A stretch of 32,881 nucleotides of DNA, taken from the NCBI GenBank assembly GCA_024743355.1, contig JANSWS010000035.1:1-32881 (forward strand), written 5' to 3'. Shown one piece after another: positions 7,637 to 14,795 of this stretch; within the stretch, counting starts at the first letter, position 1; every line of letters starts with the position of its first letter. The notes under the pieces are model-generated. The model did no database searches. It was not told the origin of the DNA and saw only the letters and a program-made list of their open reading frames with translations. The position numbers and the translations under genes were made by a program. This DNA is from a bacterium. Lineage in GTDB: Bacteria; Planctomycetota; Planctomycetia; Pirellulales; Pirellulaceae.

Positions 7637-9352
7637 CTAGTCTGCGATGGTTTCTCGCAGCACCTCGTCGGCCGTGGTAACACCTTGGAAAACATAGTTG
7701 ATTCCATACAGCCGCAATGGAATCATGCCGTAGGTCTGCGCTTTGTCGCGGAGATCGTCCGTGGTGGCATTGTTCATGATCATCTCTCGCAAGTCGTCAT
7801 TCAGGACCATCAACTCGAATAGTCCGACACGGCCCTTGTAGCCGGTGTTGTTGCATTTTTCACAGCCTCCGCCGCGGTAGAACTTTTTATCGGCGACGCT
7901 GTCCGGGTCGATACCCAAGTCGATCAGGATCTCGCGACTGACTTCGGTTTCTTCACGGCAGTTCGAGCAAATACGACGAACCAGCCGCTGCGCGAGAATG
8001 GCTTCCACGCAGGCGGTGATCAAAAAGGTCGGGATCCCCATGTCCTTCATGCGGGTGATGGTGCTGGGGGCGTCATTGGTGTGCAGCGTGCTGAACACCA
8101 AGTGACCGGTGAGCGATGCCTGGACGGCGATTTCGGCGGTTTCAACATCGCGGATCTCGCCCACCAGAATCGTATCCGGATCCTGCCGCAAAATGGCTCG
8201 CAGGCAGGAAGCGAAGGTCACGCCAATTCCGTGGTCGATCGGGATTTGGACGATTCCATCGATGTCGTATTCCACCGGATCCTCGGTGGTGATCAACTTG
8301 TCCTTGATGTCGTTCATCTCGCTCAAGGCGGAGTATAGAGTCGTGGTCTTGCCGGAGCCGGTGGGGCCGGTAACCAGGATAATTCCGTTGGGACGATCGA
8401 TGATCTTGCGGAACTTGGTCAGCGTGTCCTCGTCCATGCCGACGTTTTCCAAGCTGAGCGAGACTACGGAACGGTCCAGAATCCGCATGACCGTGCTCTC
8501 GCCAAACATGGTTGGCAGAACGCTAACCCGCAAGTCGACCGGGTGCCCACCGACCATCAGCTCGATACGTCCGTCCTGCGGCAAGCGACGTTCGGCAATA
8601 TCCAGATTGGCCATAACCTTAATGCGGGTGGTAATCGCAAAAGCCAAGTGTCGGGGCGGAGGCACCATTTCGTACAGCACGCCTTCGGCTTTGATGCGGA
8701 TGCGAAACTCATCTTCGAAGGGTTCGAAGTGAATGTCGCTGGCATGATCCTTGATGGCTAGCAGCAGCACCATATTGAGCAGCTTGCGAACCGGAGCGCT
8801 ATCGGCCAGCGCCTCGGCGTCCGTCAGGTTAAAGGGACCGTCGCCGGTTAAGGCGCTAGCCGCCTGGAACAATTCCTCGTCTTCATTCAACTCGGCGATA
8901 ATTTTCTCTACCGAATCCACATCCGAAGAATAGTAACGCTCGATGCAGGTTTGAATGTCGCGTTCGGTGGCGACAACCATCTGGATGTCGAAGCCCAGAA
9001 AAGTTCGCAACTCGTCTTGAACCGTCAGGTTCTGGGGATCGCAGGTGGCCACGGTCAGCGTGTTGCCGTCGAATTTCAATGGCACAATGCGATACATCTG
9101 AGCCATGGTTTCCGTGACTTTCTCCAGCACATCCGGAGGCAAACTCACGTCGGACAGCTGAACCGTTTGCATGTTCAGCTGCTCGGCCAGTGCCTGGGCC
9201 AGCTGATCATCGGTGATCAGACCCATGTCTTCGGCGATCTTGCCCAGCAAGGCTCCCGGACGCTGCTGCTGCTCGTCCAGAATGACTTCCAGCTGCTCGT
9301 CGGTGATAAAGCCCAGGTCGACCAGGATTTGACCGATTCTACGAACTACCAT
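7637..9352 (-). CDS. gspE: Type II secretion / type IV pilus assembly ATPase GspE/PilB
   Basis: This 571-aa protein has the full layout of a GspE/PilB hexameric motor ATPase. The N-terminal part (about 1-140) resembles the MshEN/T2SSE N-terminal domain and has a repeated helical motif (LVDLGFITDEQLEVIL, then MGLITDDQLAQAL). The C-terminal ATPase has an Asp box (TTEDPVEY, 355-362), Walker A GPTGSGKT (329-336), Walker B ILVGEIRD (395-402) and a His box (HLVFSTLHTNDA, 417-428). A tetracysteine zinc site is formed by C462, C465, C497 and C500, as in GspE/PilB and unlike PilT. It would power pseudopilus or pilus extension from the cytoplasmic face. GAGGG lies 7 nt before the start. A second GspE/PilB-type gene lies 2 kb upstream on the same strand; the two are paralogues and not a recent duplication. 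Which one works with which pilin set cannot be told from the sequence. Confidence 0.95.
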   Translation of the reverse strand: MVVRRIGQILVDLGFITDEQLEVILDEQQQRPGALLGKIAEDMGLITDDQLAQALAEQLNMQTVQLSDVSLPPDVLEKVTETMAQMYRIVPLKFDGNTLTVATCDPQNLTVQDELRTFLGFDIQMVVATERDIQTCIERYYSSDVDSVEKIIAELNEDEELFQAASALTGDGPFNLTDAEALADSAPVRKLLNMVLLLAIKDHASDIHFEPFEDEFRIRIKAEGVLYEMVPPPRHLAFAITTRIKVMANLDIAERRLPQDGRIELMVGGHPVDLRVSVLPTMFGESTVMRILDRSVVSLSLENVGMDEDTLTKFRKIIDRPNGIILVTGPTGSGKTTTLYSALSEMNDIKDKLITTEDPVEYDIDGIVQIPIDHGIGVTFASCLRAILRQDPDTILVGEIRDVETAEIAVQASLTGHLVFSTLHTNDAPSTITRMKDMGIPTFLITACVEAILAQRLVRRICSNCREETEVSREILIDLGIDPDSVADKKFYRGGGCEKCNNTGYKGRVGLFELMVLNDDLREMIMNNATTDDLRDKAQTYGMIPLRLYGINYVFQGVTTADEVLRETIAD

Positions 9353-9431
9353 CTGTGGCCCTCAGTAGGCGTTTGGCCGACCGCCTTCAACGTGAAAGCG
9401 ATCGGTGGCTGTTGTTTAATGTTCGTACACC

Positions 9432-9652
9432 TGGTTACCGGGCTCTGCCTGGTAACCGAATATCTTGCAGGCTCTGCCTGCGGTAACCGTGATCCCAGCC
9501 ATCTTACACCTGGTTACCAGGCTCTGCCTGGTAACCCAATTTCTTGCAGGCTCTGCCTGCCGTATTCGTCATCCCGGCGATGCAGTCGCTTGGCCTGTCG
9601 CCCGAGGCGGAGCCTCGAAGACAGCGCGTTCCAAGGCAGAGCCTTGGAACGA
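9432..9652. repeat. Cluster of six hairpins, most with a GGC-TCT-GCC core
   Basis: Hairpins are at about 9432-9457 (GGTTACC outer arms), 9466-9482 (GCAGGC arms), 9511-9535 (GGTTACC), 9545-9560 (GCAGGC), 9603-9616 (CGAGGC, centre differs) and 9627-9652 (CGTTCCAAGGC). The 11-bp arm forms have a 3-nt TCT/AGA loop. They fill the gap between pilT and the second gspE. The same hairpins recur at 23239-23710. The remaining parts of 9353-9731 contain no gene. Confidence 0.9.
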
Positions 9653-9731
9653 GGGTTGTGCAAGGTGGTGATCAGCGATAAGTGTCCTGTTTTTTGAGGT
9701 TTCAATATGCGTTTGTAAACTCAAGGAAAAC

Positions 9732-10847
9732 CTATAGCTCGTCGTCATCGTCTTCGTTGTTGTCATCCGTGATACCGCGGCGGACATTGACGATTCGCTT
9801 CGCCAAGTCATCGGGGCGGTGGCTCTTGGACAGACAATCCTCGACGGTGCACAAGCCTTCCTTCCAGAGTTTGAACAAGGCATCGTCCATCAGATTCATG
9901 CCAAACTTGGCGCCCGTCTGAATGGCCGAATTAATACGGAACGTTTTGTTTTCGCGTATCAGGTTGGCGATACCTGGCGTGACGACTAGCACTTCATAGG
10001 CCGCAACCCGCCCGCCCCCGATTTTGGGCAGCAGCGTTTGGGCCACTACGCCGATCAAGGCCGTGCTCAGCTGCGTGCGAATCTGATCTTGCAGGTTGCC
10101 GGGGAAGGCATCGATGATGCGGTTGACCGTGCCTTGAGCGCTGTTGGTGTGCAGTGTGCCAAACACGACGTGACCGGTCTCGGCCGCGGTAATGGCCGCG
10201 CCGATGGTTTCCAAGTCACGCAATTCGCCCACCAGAATCACATCCGGGTCCTGCCGCAAAGCCCGCTTGATGGCCTCGGCAAAGCTGGGCACATCGACTC
10301 CCACTTCCCGCTGATTGATCGTCGATTTCTTGTGATCGTGGTAGAACTCGATCGGGTCCTCGATGGTGATGATGTGGTGGTCATGCGTCTCATTGAGGAA
10401 ATTGACCAGGCTGGCCAAGGTTGTACTCTTGCCCGAGCCCGTCGGCCCTGTAACCAACACTAGTCCTCGAGGCCGCTGCACCATCTCGACTACCGACTGT
10501 GCCAATCCCAGTTGCTCGGGCGTCAGCTTGTCGTTCGGAATCTGCCGCAGCACCATGGAAATGAAGCCACGCTGCTTGAAGACCGAGACGCGAAAACGGG
10601 CCGCGTCACCAAAGGCAAATCCAAAGTCCGAGCTGCCCGCTTCCTGCAGCTCGCGTTGACAGCGTTCCGGCGTGATACTCTTCATCAACGCCACGGTATC
10701 GTCCGGCTCCAAAACCTTGGTTTCCAGCTTCCGCATCCGTCCGTGCAGCCGAAATACGGGCGGCTGTCCAACGACGATATGCACGTCGCTCGCGCCCTGC
10801 TTCACACACGCCTGAAGAAGTTTGTCAATTAAAACCTGTTGGGCCAT
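9732..10847 (-). CDS. pilT: PilT-type twitching / retraction ATPase
   Basis: The protein is 371 aa from the chosen start (387 aa from an in-frame ATG at 10895). MAQQVLIDKLLQACVKQGAS matches the usual PilT N-terminus, which is why I prefer 10847; neither start has a convincing Shine-Dalgarno sequence. Numbered from 10847, Walker A is GPTGSGKS (134-141), Walker B ILVGELRD (204-211), the Asp box TIEDPIEF lies between them, and the His box GHVVFGTLHTNSA follows. The C-terminal half has IANLIREN, equivalent to the AIRNLIRE retraction motif of PilT. There is no tetracysteine site, which separates it from GspE/PilB. The C-terminus ends in an acidic run (DDNNEDDDDEL). PilT hexamers depolymerise type IV pili. 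Its presence suggests that the cluster builds a retractable pilus, or that the secretion pseudopilus has a dedicated disassembly motor. Confidence 0.93.
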   Translation of the reverse strand: MAQQVLIDKLLQACVKQGASDVHIVVGQPPVFRLHGRMRKLETKVLEPDDTVALMKSITPERCQRELQEAGSSDFGFAFGDAARFRVSVFKQRGFISMVLRQIPNDKLTPEQLGLAQSVVEMVQRPRGLVLVTGPTGSGKSTTLASLVNFLNETHDHHIITIEDPIEFYHDHKKSTINQREVGVDVPSFAEAIKRALRQDPDVILVGELRDLETIGAAITAAETGHVVFGTLHTNSAQGTVNRIIDAFPGNLQDQIRTQLSTALIGVVAQTLLPKIGGGRVAAYEVLVVTPGIANLIRENKTFRINSAIQTGAKFGMNLMDDALFKLWKEGLCTVEDCLSKSHRPDDLAKRIVNVRRGITDDNNEDDDDEL

Positions 10848-11134
10848 ACCGTTCGGGGTCGCTCGCGAAATGGGAATCGCAATCGCAGTCGGCATGTCCG
10901 CGTGCTTGTCTTCGAATATTCAAGAGCGTCCAACCCTGCCCTGTTGCCACGCTCGGACGATGCGTGAGCGTAGCTGCGGGTACTGGATCGCCCAGGGCGT
11001 CCAAGCGACGCCATCGCGACATGTGCTACAGACAAACGGCGCTAAGGCCGCGAGCCGTGGGAATTGCGGGAAGCTAATAAGTTGAAAGGAATGGGAGAAA
11101 AGTAATCGATGAACCGTGGTGGAGCCACTAAGTC

Positions 11135-11575
11135 CTATGGTAAAAGGCCAATCTTTTTCGAGATCTCGGCTGGCGAGTCCCGCTCGGCCTGTTCAATCGC
11201 TTGTAGGGTGCGCAAACCAAGGCATTCGCAATCGCGATGCAGATCTGCGTTGGCGGTCTCCGAGGTAAGTGCCCATTCGAAAACCGAGGAGAACCGCAGC
11301 TTCGATTCTGTTCTCGGATCGATTCTAAGTGTCGGCAACGCCGCCGTTCTCGGGATTCTATGATCGCTCGCGGGCCTATGTCCAAATTCCATGTGATCTC
11401 CGACCCGTAACTCCACCCGGATTGGGGTATACGCCATCCCGCGACCCAGCTTTGACTCGATACCCATCCGAAAACCGACGAGAGCCGCGGCGACAGCGTC
11501 GAGCGGCTGATGGTTCGCGGCAAGGTTCTGCATGGGGGCATTCTGGATCTTGGGTTTGGCGCCAGGCTGGCCCAT
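11135..11575 (-). CDS. Hypothetical protein (146 aa) directly after gspE, possibly translationally coupled
   Basis: The reading frame starts 7 nt after the TAA of the upstream gspE, and the sequence TAAGGACGCGATG supplies an AAGGA ribosome site that overlaps the stop codon. Codon third positions in the first third are GC-rich, as in the neighbours. No domain is recognised; there is no signal peptide or membrane segment, and the C-terminal part (LQAIEQAERDSPAEISKKIG) is plausibly helical. If real, it would be co-translated with the ATPase and could be an accessory factor. The alternative is that it is a chance frame and the gap between gspE and pilT (10848-11582) is non-coding; an overlapping longer frame on the same strand (11128-11874) runs through gspE and is a shadow. 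The 287 bp from 10848 to 11134 hold no other feature that I can see. Confidence 0.45.
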   Translation of the reverse strand: MGQPGAKPKIQNAPMQNLAANHQPLDAVAAALVGFRMGIESKLGRGMAYTPIRVELRVGDHMEFGHRPASDHRIPRTAALPTLRIDPRTESKLRFSSVFEWALTSETANADLHRDCECLGLRTLQAIEQAERDSPAEISKKIGLLP

Positions 11576-11582
11576 CGCGTCC

Positions 11583-13355
11583 TTAGGTGGAGGCTGCCTC
11601 TGCGGTGAATTCGTCGAATATCAGTTTCAGTGCGAGTTGATCTTGCTCGGTCGTTTTTGCGACTCGATACACCTCTTCCAGCGTAGTCAAGCCTTTCATG
11701 GTCTTGCGGATTCCATCGCAGTACAGGGTAGTCATGCCTTCTTTGATGGCCTGCTCTGCGATCTGAATCGTCGATTTTCCTTGAAACATCATTTCGCGAA
11801 TGCGGCTGGACACGACCATCAGCTCGTAGATCCCCATCCGCCCGCGATACCCGGACTTCTGGCAATACCCGCATCCCTTACCTTTGGCGAAGGTCGCTCG
11901 CTCGGCGACTTCCGGCGGAATGCCCGCCTCGCGGAGTACCGCCTCCGAGGGCTTGTACTGGGTCTTGCAGCGCTTGCAAATCGTCCGCACCAAACGCTGT
12001 CCCAGCACCGCCACCACGGAGCTTGCCACCAGATAGCCGGGTACGCCCATGTCCACCATGCGTGTAACAGCACTGGGCGCATCGTTCGTATGTAGTGTAC
12101 TGAAAACCAAGTGTCCAGTCAAAGAAGCCTGGATTCCCATGGATGCGGTCTCGGTATCTCGCATCTCTCCGACCAGGATGATGTTGGGAGCTTGTCGCAG
12201 CATGGAGCGAATGATGCGGGCAAAGTCGAGGCCGATATTGTGTCGGACCTCTACCTGGTTGATCCCCGGAAGGTAGTACTCGACGGGGTCCTCGGCGGTG
12301 ATGATTTTGCGGTCTGGGCGGTTCATCGCGTTGAGGGCCGCATAGAGCGTGGTGGTCTTCCCGGAGCCGGTTGGTCCGGTTACCAGCATGATGCCGTTGG
12401 GGCGTTTGATGGTCTGGGTAAAGATTTTGTAATCGCGTTCCGAGAGTCCCAGCTGCCGGACGCCCACTTTGATGTTGTCTTTGTCCAGCAGTCGCATCAC
12501 GGCCGACTGTCCGTGGTTGGTGGGGATGATGCTGACTCGCAGGTCCAGCTCTTTTTCTCCCACGGTAATTTTGATTCGACCGTCCTGGGGCCGGCGGCGC
12601 TCGGCGATGTCCATGCTGGCCAGGATCTTGATGCGGGACAGGATGGCCCCCAGCATCCTTCGGGGTGGGCAATCGCGTTCTACCAGGATGCCGTCGATGC
12701 GATATCGGATGCGAACGCGATCTTCGAAGGGCTCGACGTGGATGTCCGAGGCCCGCAGTTGAACTGCCTCCTGAATCATCAGCCCCACCAGGCGCACGAT
12801 GGGAGCGCTGGCTTCATCGGCGAATTCGTCCTCGCCCCCCACGCCGTCTTCGGCCGTTTCGGTGAAGTCGATCTGCGTGTCCGTGAACTCCTGCAGAATC
12901 GAGTCGGCGGATTCGCCTTCCACCTGACCGTAGTAGCGGTTGATGGCTTCTTGGATGGCCTCGCGAGGAGCAAGTGCGGTCTCGACGCGGCGGTTCAGGA
13001 TAAATCGCAGTTTTTCGATGGTTTCCAGATCGAAGGGATCGCTGACTAGCACGTGCAGTACATCGTTCTCGTCCTTGTAGGGGATGATGCTGTTCTCGCG
13101 TGCGACCGATTCCGGGACAAGCTGGATGACCTCATCTTCTATGCGGACGTCGTTCAGGTCCACGAATTGCAGTTTGTGGAACTTGGCTAAAGCCGCGTAC
13201 ACGGCGTTGGGTTCCGCGTAGCCCAGTTGAATTAAGGCATCTGCGAGCGACGAGTCGCTATCGCGAGCGACATTGGTCGCCTCAGAGATCTGGTCCAGGC
13301 TGACGACTCCGTTCCGCAGCAGCAGGTCGGTAAAGTCGCGCATTGGCTGATCCAT
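11583..13355 (-). CDS. gspE: Type II secretion / type IV pilus assembly ATPase GspE/PilB, first copy
   Basis: The 590-aa protein has an N-terminal MshEN-like domain (about 1-145), an acidic linker (150-182, many Glu and Asp), and the C-terminal AAA+-like secretion ATPase. Key motifs are ASDIHVEPFEDR (202-213), Walker A GPTGSGKT (327-334), Asp box TAEDPVEY, Walker B ILVGEMRD (393-400) and His box HLVFSTLHTNDA. The zinc tetracysteine site is C460, C463, C495 and C498. The start at 13355 has GGGAGA about 8 nt upstream. It is the first gene of the minus-strand secretion cluster and faces rpoB across a 1.4-kb divergent gap, so the promoter for the cluster should be in that gap. It is well diverged from the second GspE at 7637-9352, especially in the N-terminal half. 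Family assignment is secure; the split of labour between the two copies is unknown. Confidence 0.95.
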   Translation of the reverse strand: MDQPMRDFTDLLLRNGVVSLDQISEATNVARDSDSSLADALIQLGYAEPNAVYAALAKFHKLQFVDLNDVRIEDEVIQLVPESVARENSIIPYKDENDVLHVLVSDPFDLETIEKLRFILNRRVETALAPREAIQEAINRYYGQVEGESADSILQEFTDTQIDFTETAEDGVGGEDEFADEASAPIVRLVGLMIQEAVQLRASDIHVEPFEDRVRIRYRIDGILVERDCPPRRMLGAILSRIKILASMDIAERRRPQDGRIKITVGEKELDLRVSIIPTNHGQSAVMRLLDKDNIKVGVRQLGLSERDYKIFTQTIKRPNGIMLVTGPTGSGKTTTLYAALNAMNRPDRKIITAEDPVEYYLPGINQVEVRHNIGLDFARIIRSMLRQAPNIILVGEMRDTETASMGIQASLTGHLVFSTLHTNDAPSAVTRMVDMGVPGYLVASSVVAVLGQRLVRTICKRCKTQYKPSEAVLREAGIPPEVAERATFAKGKGCGYCQKSGYRGRMGIYELMVVSSRIREMMFQGKSTIQIAEQAIKEGMTTLYCDGIRKTMKGLTTLEEVYRVAKTTEQDQLALKLIFDEFTAEAAST

Positions 13356-13757
13356 TCAGGTTCTCCCGGAGAGAGCAGTTTCTTTTTGGTGAATCTTAAG
13401 AGTCTTGTTGTTTCGCTGAATTCGAAGCCCGGAACTCTCGGCGTTGAATTCTAAACGTTGGGCCCACGTTCCGCAGCTATGCTCGGATTTTCGTTGCTGC
13501 GAGGCAGCGAGTCCCGCATGGGACGGCCGTGTTGAGGAGAGCCGTTTCCCTATGCAGGATGGTTCGGGGCGGCGTGCCGCCATGCTGGAGGCATAGCTTT
13601 GTGCTGTCGCGTTCTGTTGATAAGGATTTTCTTGTGTACTGGCAATAACGCCTGGCTTGCGACTATCTCCGAGTGTTGGAGGGGGCGGCCCTTGTTGCGT
13701 TCGGATGGCCGCGCGATTGCTGGTTGCAGGTTTCAAGCTGCCGCGGAGCTCCGGCTC

Positions 13758-13869
13758 GTAGCCACGCTCGCCAGAGCGTGGTCGACTTGCCGTAGCCGCG
13801 CTCACTAGAGCGTGGTCGGCGTTGTCCACCGGCGACGCTGTCCACCGTCTGGCGACGGTGGCTACGGTA
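13758..13869. repeat. REP-like hairpins with GTAG foot (island A)
   Basis: GTAG followed by CCACGCTC-GCCA-GAGCGTGG lies at 13758-13781. A degenerate copy follows at 13792-13815, and CCACCGTC-TGGC-GACGGTGG followed by CTACG at 13842-13866. The last hairpin, read on the other strand, is again GTAG plus an 8-bp stem with a GCCA loop. The same family occurs at 14072-14252 and 32633-32881. The part from 13356 to 13757 contains no convincing gene. Confidence 0.85.
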
Positions 13870-14071
13870 AATGTTCATCTGCCGCTCGCCTTAGTCGAAG
13901 CGATGGGAAGCAGCCCTCGTCCCCCGCACCTTCGAGGTCGCATGTTGGCGTGGGGGTGTTCTGCGGCGCTCGATAGAAACATCTTGACTGGTGTTGATTT
14001 GGTTTGTCAACGATTTCTGCAAGTTTCAAGCGATCTGACATCCAGCAGTCAGTCGGCCTTTCGGCTTTGCC

Positions 14072-14252
14072 CGTAGCCACGCTCGCCAGAGCGTGGCGGG
14101 CGTCGTCCACCGTCTGGCGGCGTTGTCCGTCTGGCAATGCCTTCCACCGTCTGGCGACGGTAGCTAACGTTTGGCCATACTGTCCACCGTCTGGCGACGG
14201 TAGCTACGGCTGGCGATGCTGGCCACCGTCTGGCGACGGTAGCTACGGCTAT
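14072..14252. repeat. REP-like hairpins with GTAG foot (island B)
   Basis: One CCACGCTC-type hairpin (14072-14095) is followed by several CACCGTC-TGGC-GACGG hairpins at about 14107, 14145, 14184 and 14223, most followed by GTAGCTACG or TAGCTAACG. Two partial or mutated copies lie between them (about 14107-14137). The stretch from 13870 to 14071 shows no feature. Between 14253 and 14470 I see no gene. Confidence 0.85.
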
Positions 14253-14470
14253 CGGCGCAGCACTTTCGGGGGCCTGTAAGCAGGGCCTGGACGGGTGAGT
14301 TAAGGGTTTTGTTGCGGATCGGAAAAAAATGTTGGATGGAGGGGTATGGCCGCCTCAAGGCTGTGGTAGGGCACAAACTGTGCCAAAAGAGGCCTGTAAA
14401 GGCACGTGTCGGCCTGTTGGGGTGGGTTAGGCGGGCCTAAAATTCTCCTAAACTGCTATTGCACTTGGGT

Positions 14471-14499
14471 TTGTCAGCCTCTTGAAGGTCGGATATATT
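14471..14499 (+). promoter_or_regulatory. Sigma70-like promoter for rpoB(-rpoC)
   Basis: TTGTCA (14471-14476) and TATATT (14494-14499) are separated by exactly 17 bp, close to the consensus for the housekeeping sigma factor. Transcription would begin near 14506 and leave a leader of about 280-290 nt before rpoB. It is the best promoter-like match that I found in the divergent gap, and it points to rpoB. The leader from 14506 to 14778 has no evident coding gene. Confidence 0.55.
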
Positions 14500-14778
14500 A
14501 ACGCGACGCATGTTGGCACGCTCGCATCTCACCCCGCAAATTTCTTTCTCCGGCCCGGATTGTGTCTGGAACACGTTCTTTGCTGCGCATTCAGGCTGGC
14601 TTTCTGCGCCCAGCGTATATTCCGAGTTTCATTCCGTTTCCAGTTTCCAGGCGGTTGCTTGGCTTGCCCGTAATGGCTTGTGGTTCGTAGGCGGATTGAG
14701 CGGACAGGGTGGATTGAGGGGACGGGGTGAGTGAGTGTTAGCCGGTCGGCGAGCCTGTCGTGTAGAAGAAGATCTTTT

Positions 14779-14783
14779 AGGAG
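14779..14783 (+). promoter_or_regulatory. Shine-Dalgarno AGGAG that bears on the rpoB start
   Basis: AGGAG lies 3 nt before an in-frame GTG (14787) and 12 nt before ATG (14796). Three nucleotides is too close for normal use, and twelve is at the long end, so I favour the ATG. Confidence 0.6.
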
Positions 14784-14795
14784 AACGTGACGTCT

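Noticed and set aside
11878-12672. Minus-strand frame of 264 codons inside the first gspE
   Set aside because: It is a +1/-1 shadow of the ATPase gene, rich in Arg, His and Pro as expected from an out-of-frame GC-rich gene.
12111-13049. Antisense frame of 312 codons within the first gspE
   Set aside because: It overlaps the conserved ATPase core on the other strand and shows no protein-family pattern.
13356-13829. Minus-strand frame of 157 codons just upstream of gspE
   Set aside because: The N-terminal part is translated REP repeat (ATASRPRSGERGYEPELRG), composition is low-complexity, and the end abuts the gspE start without a ribosome site.
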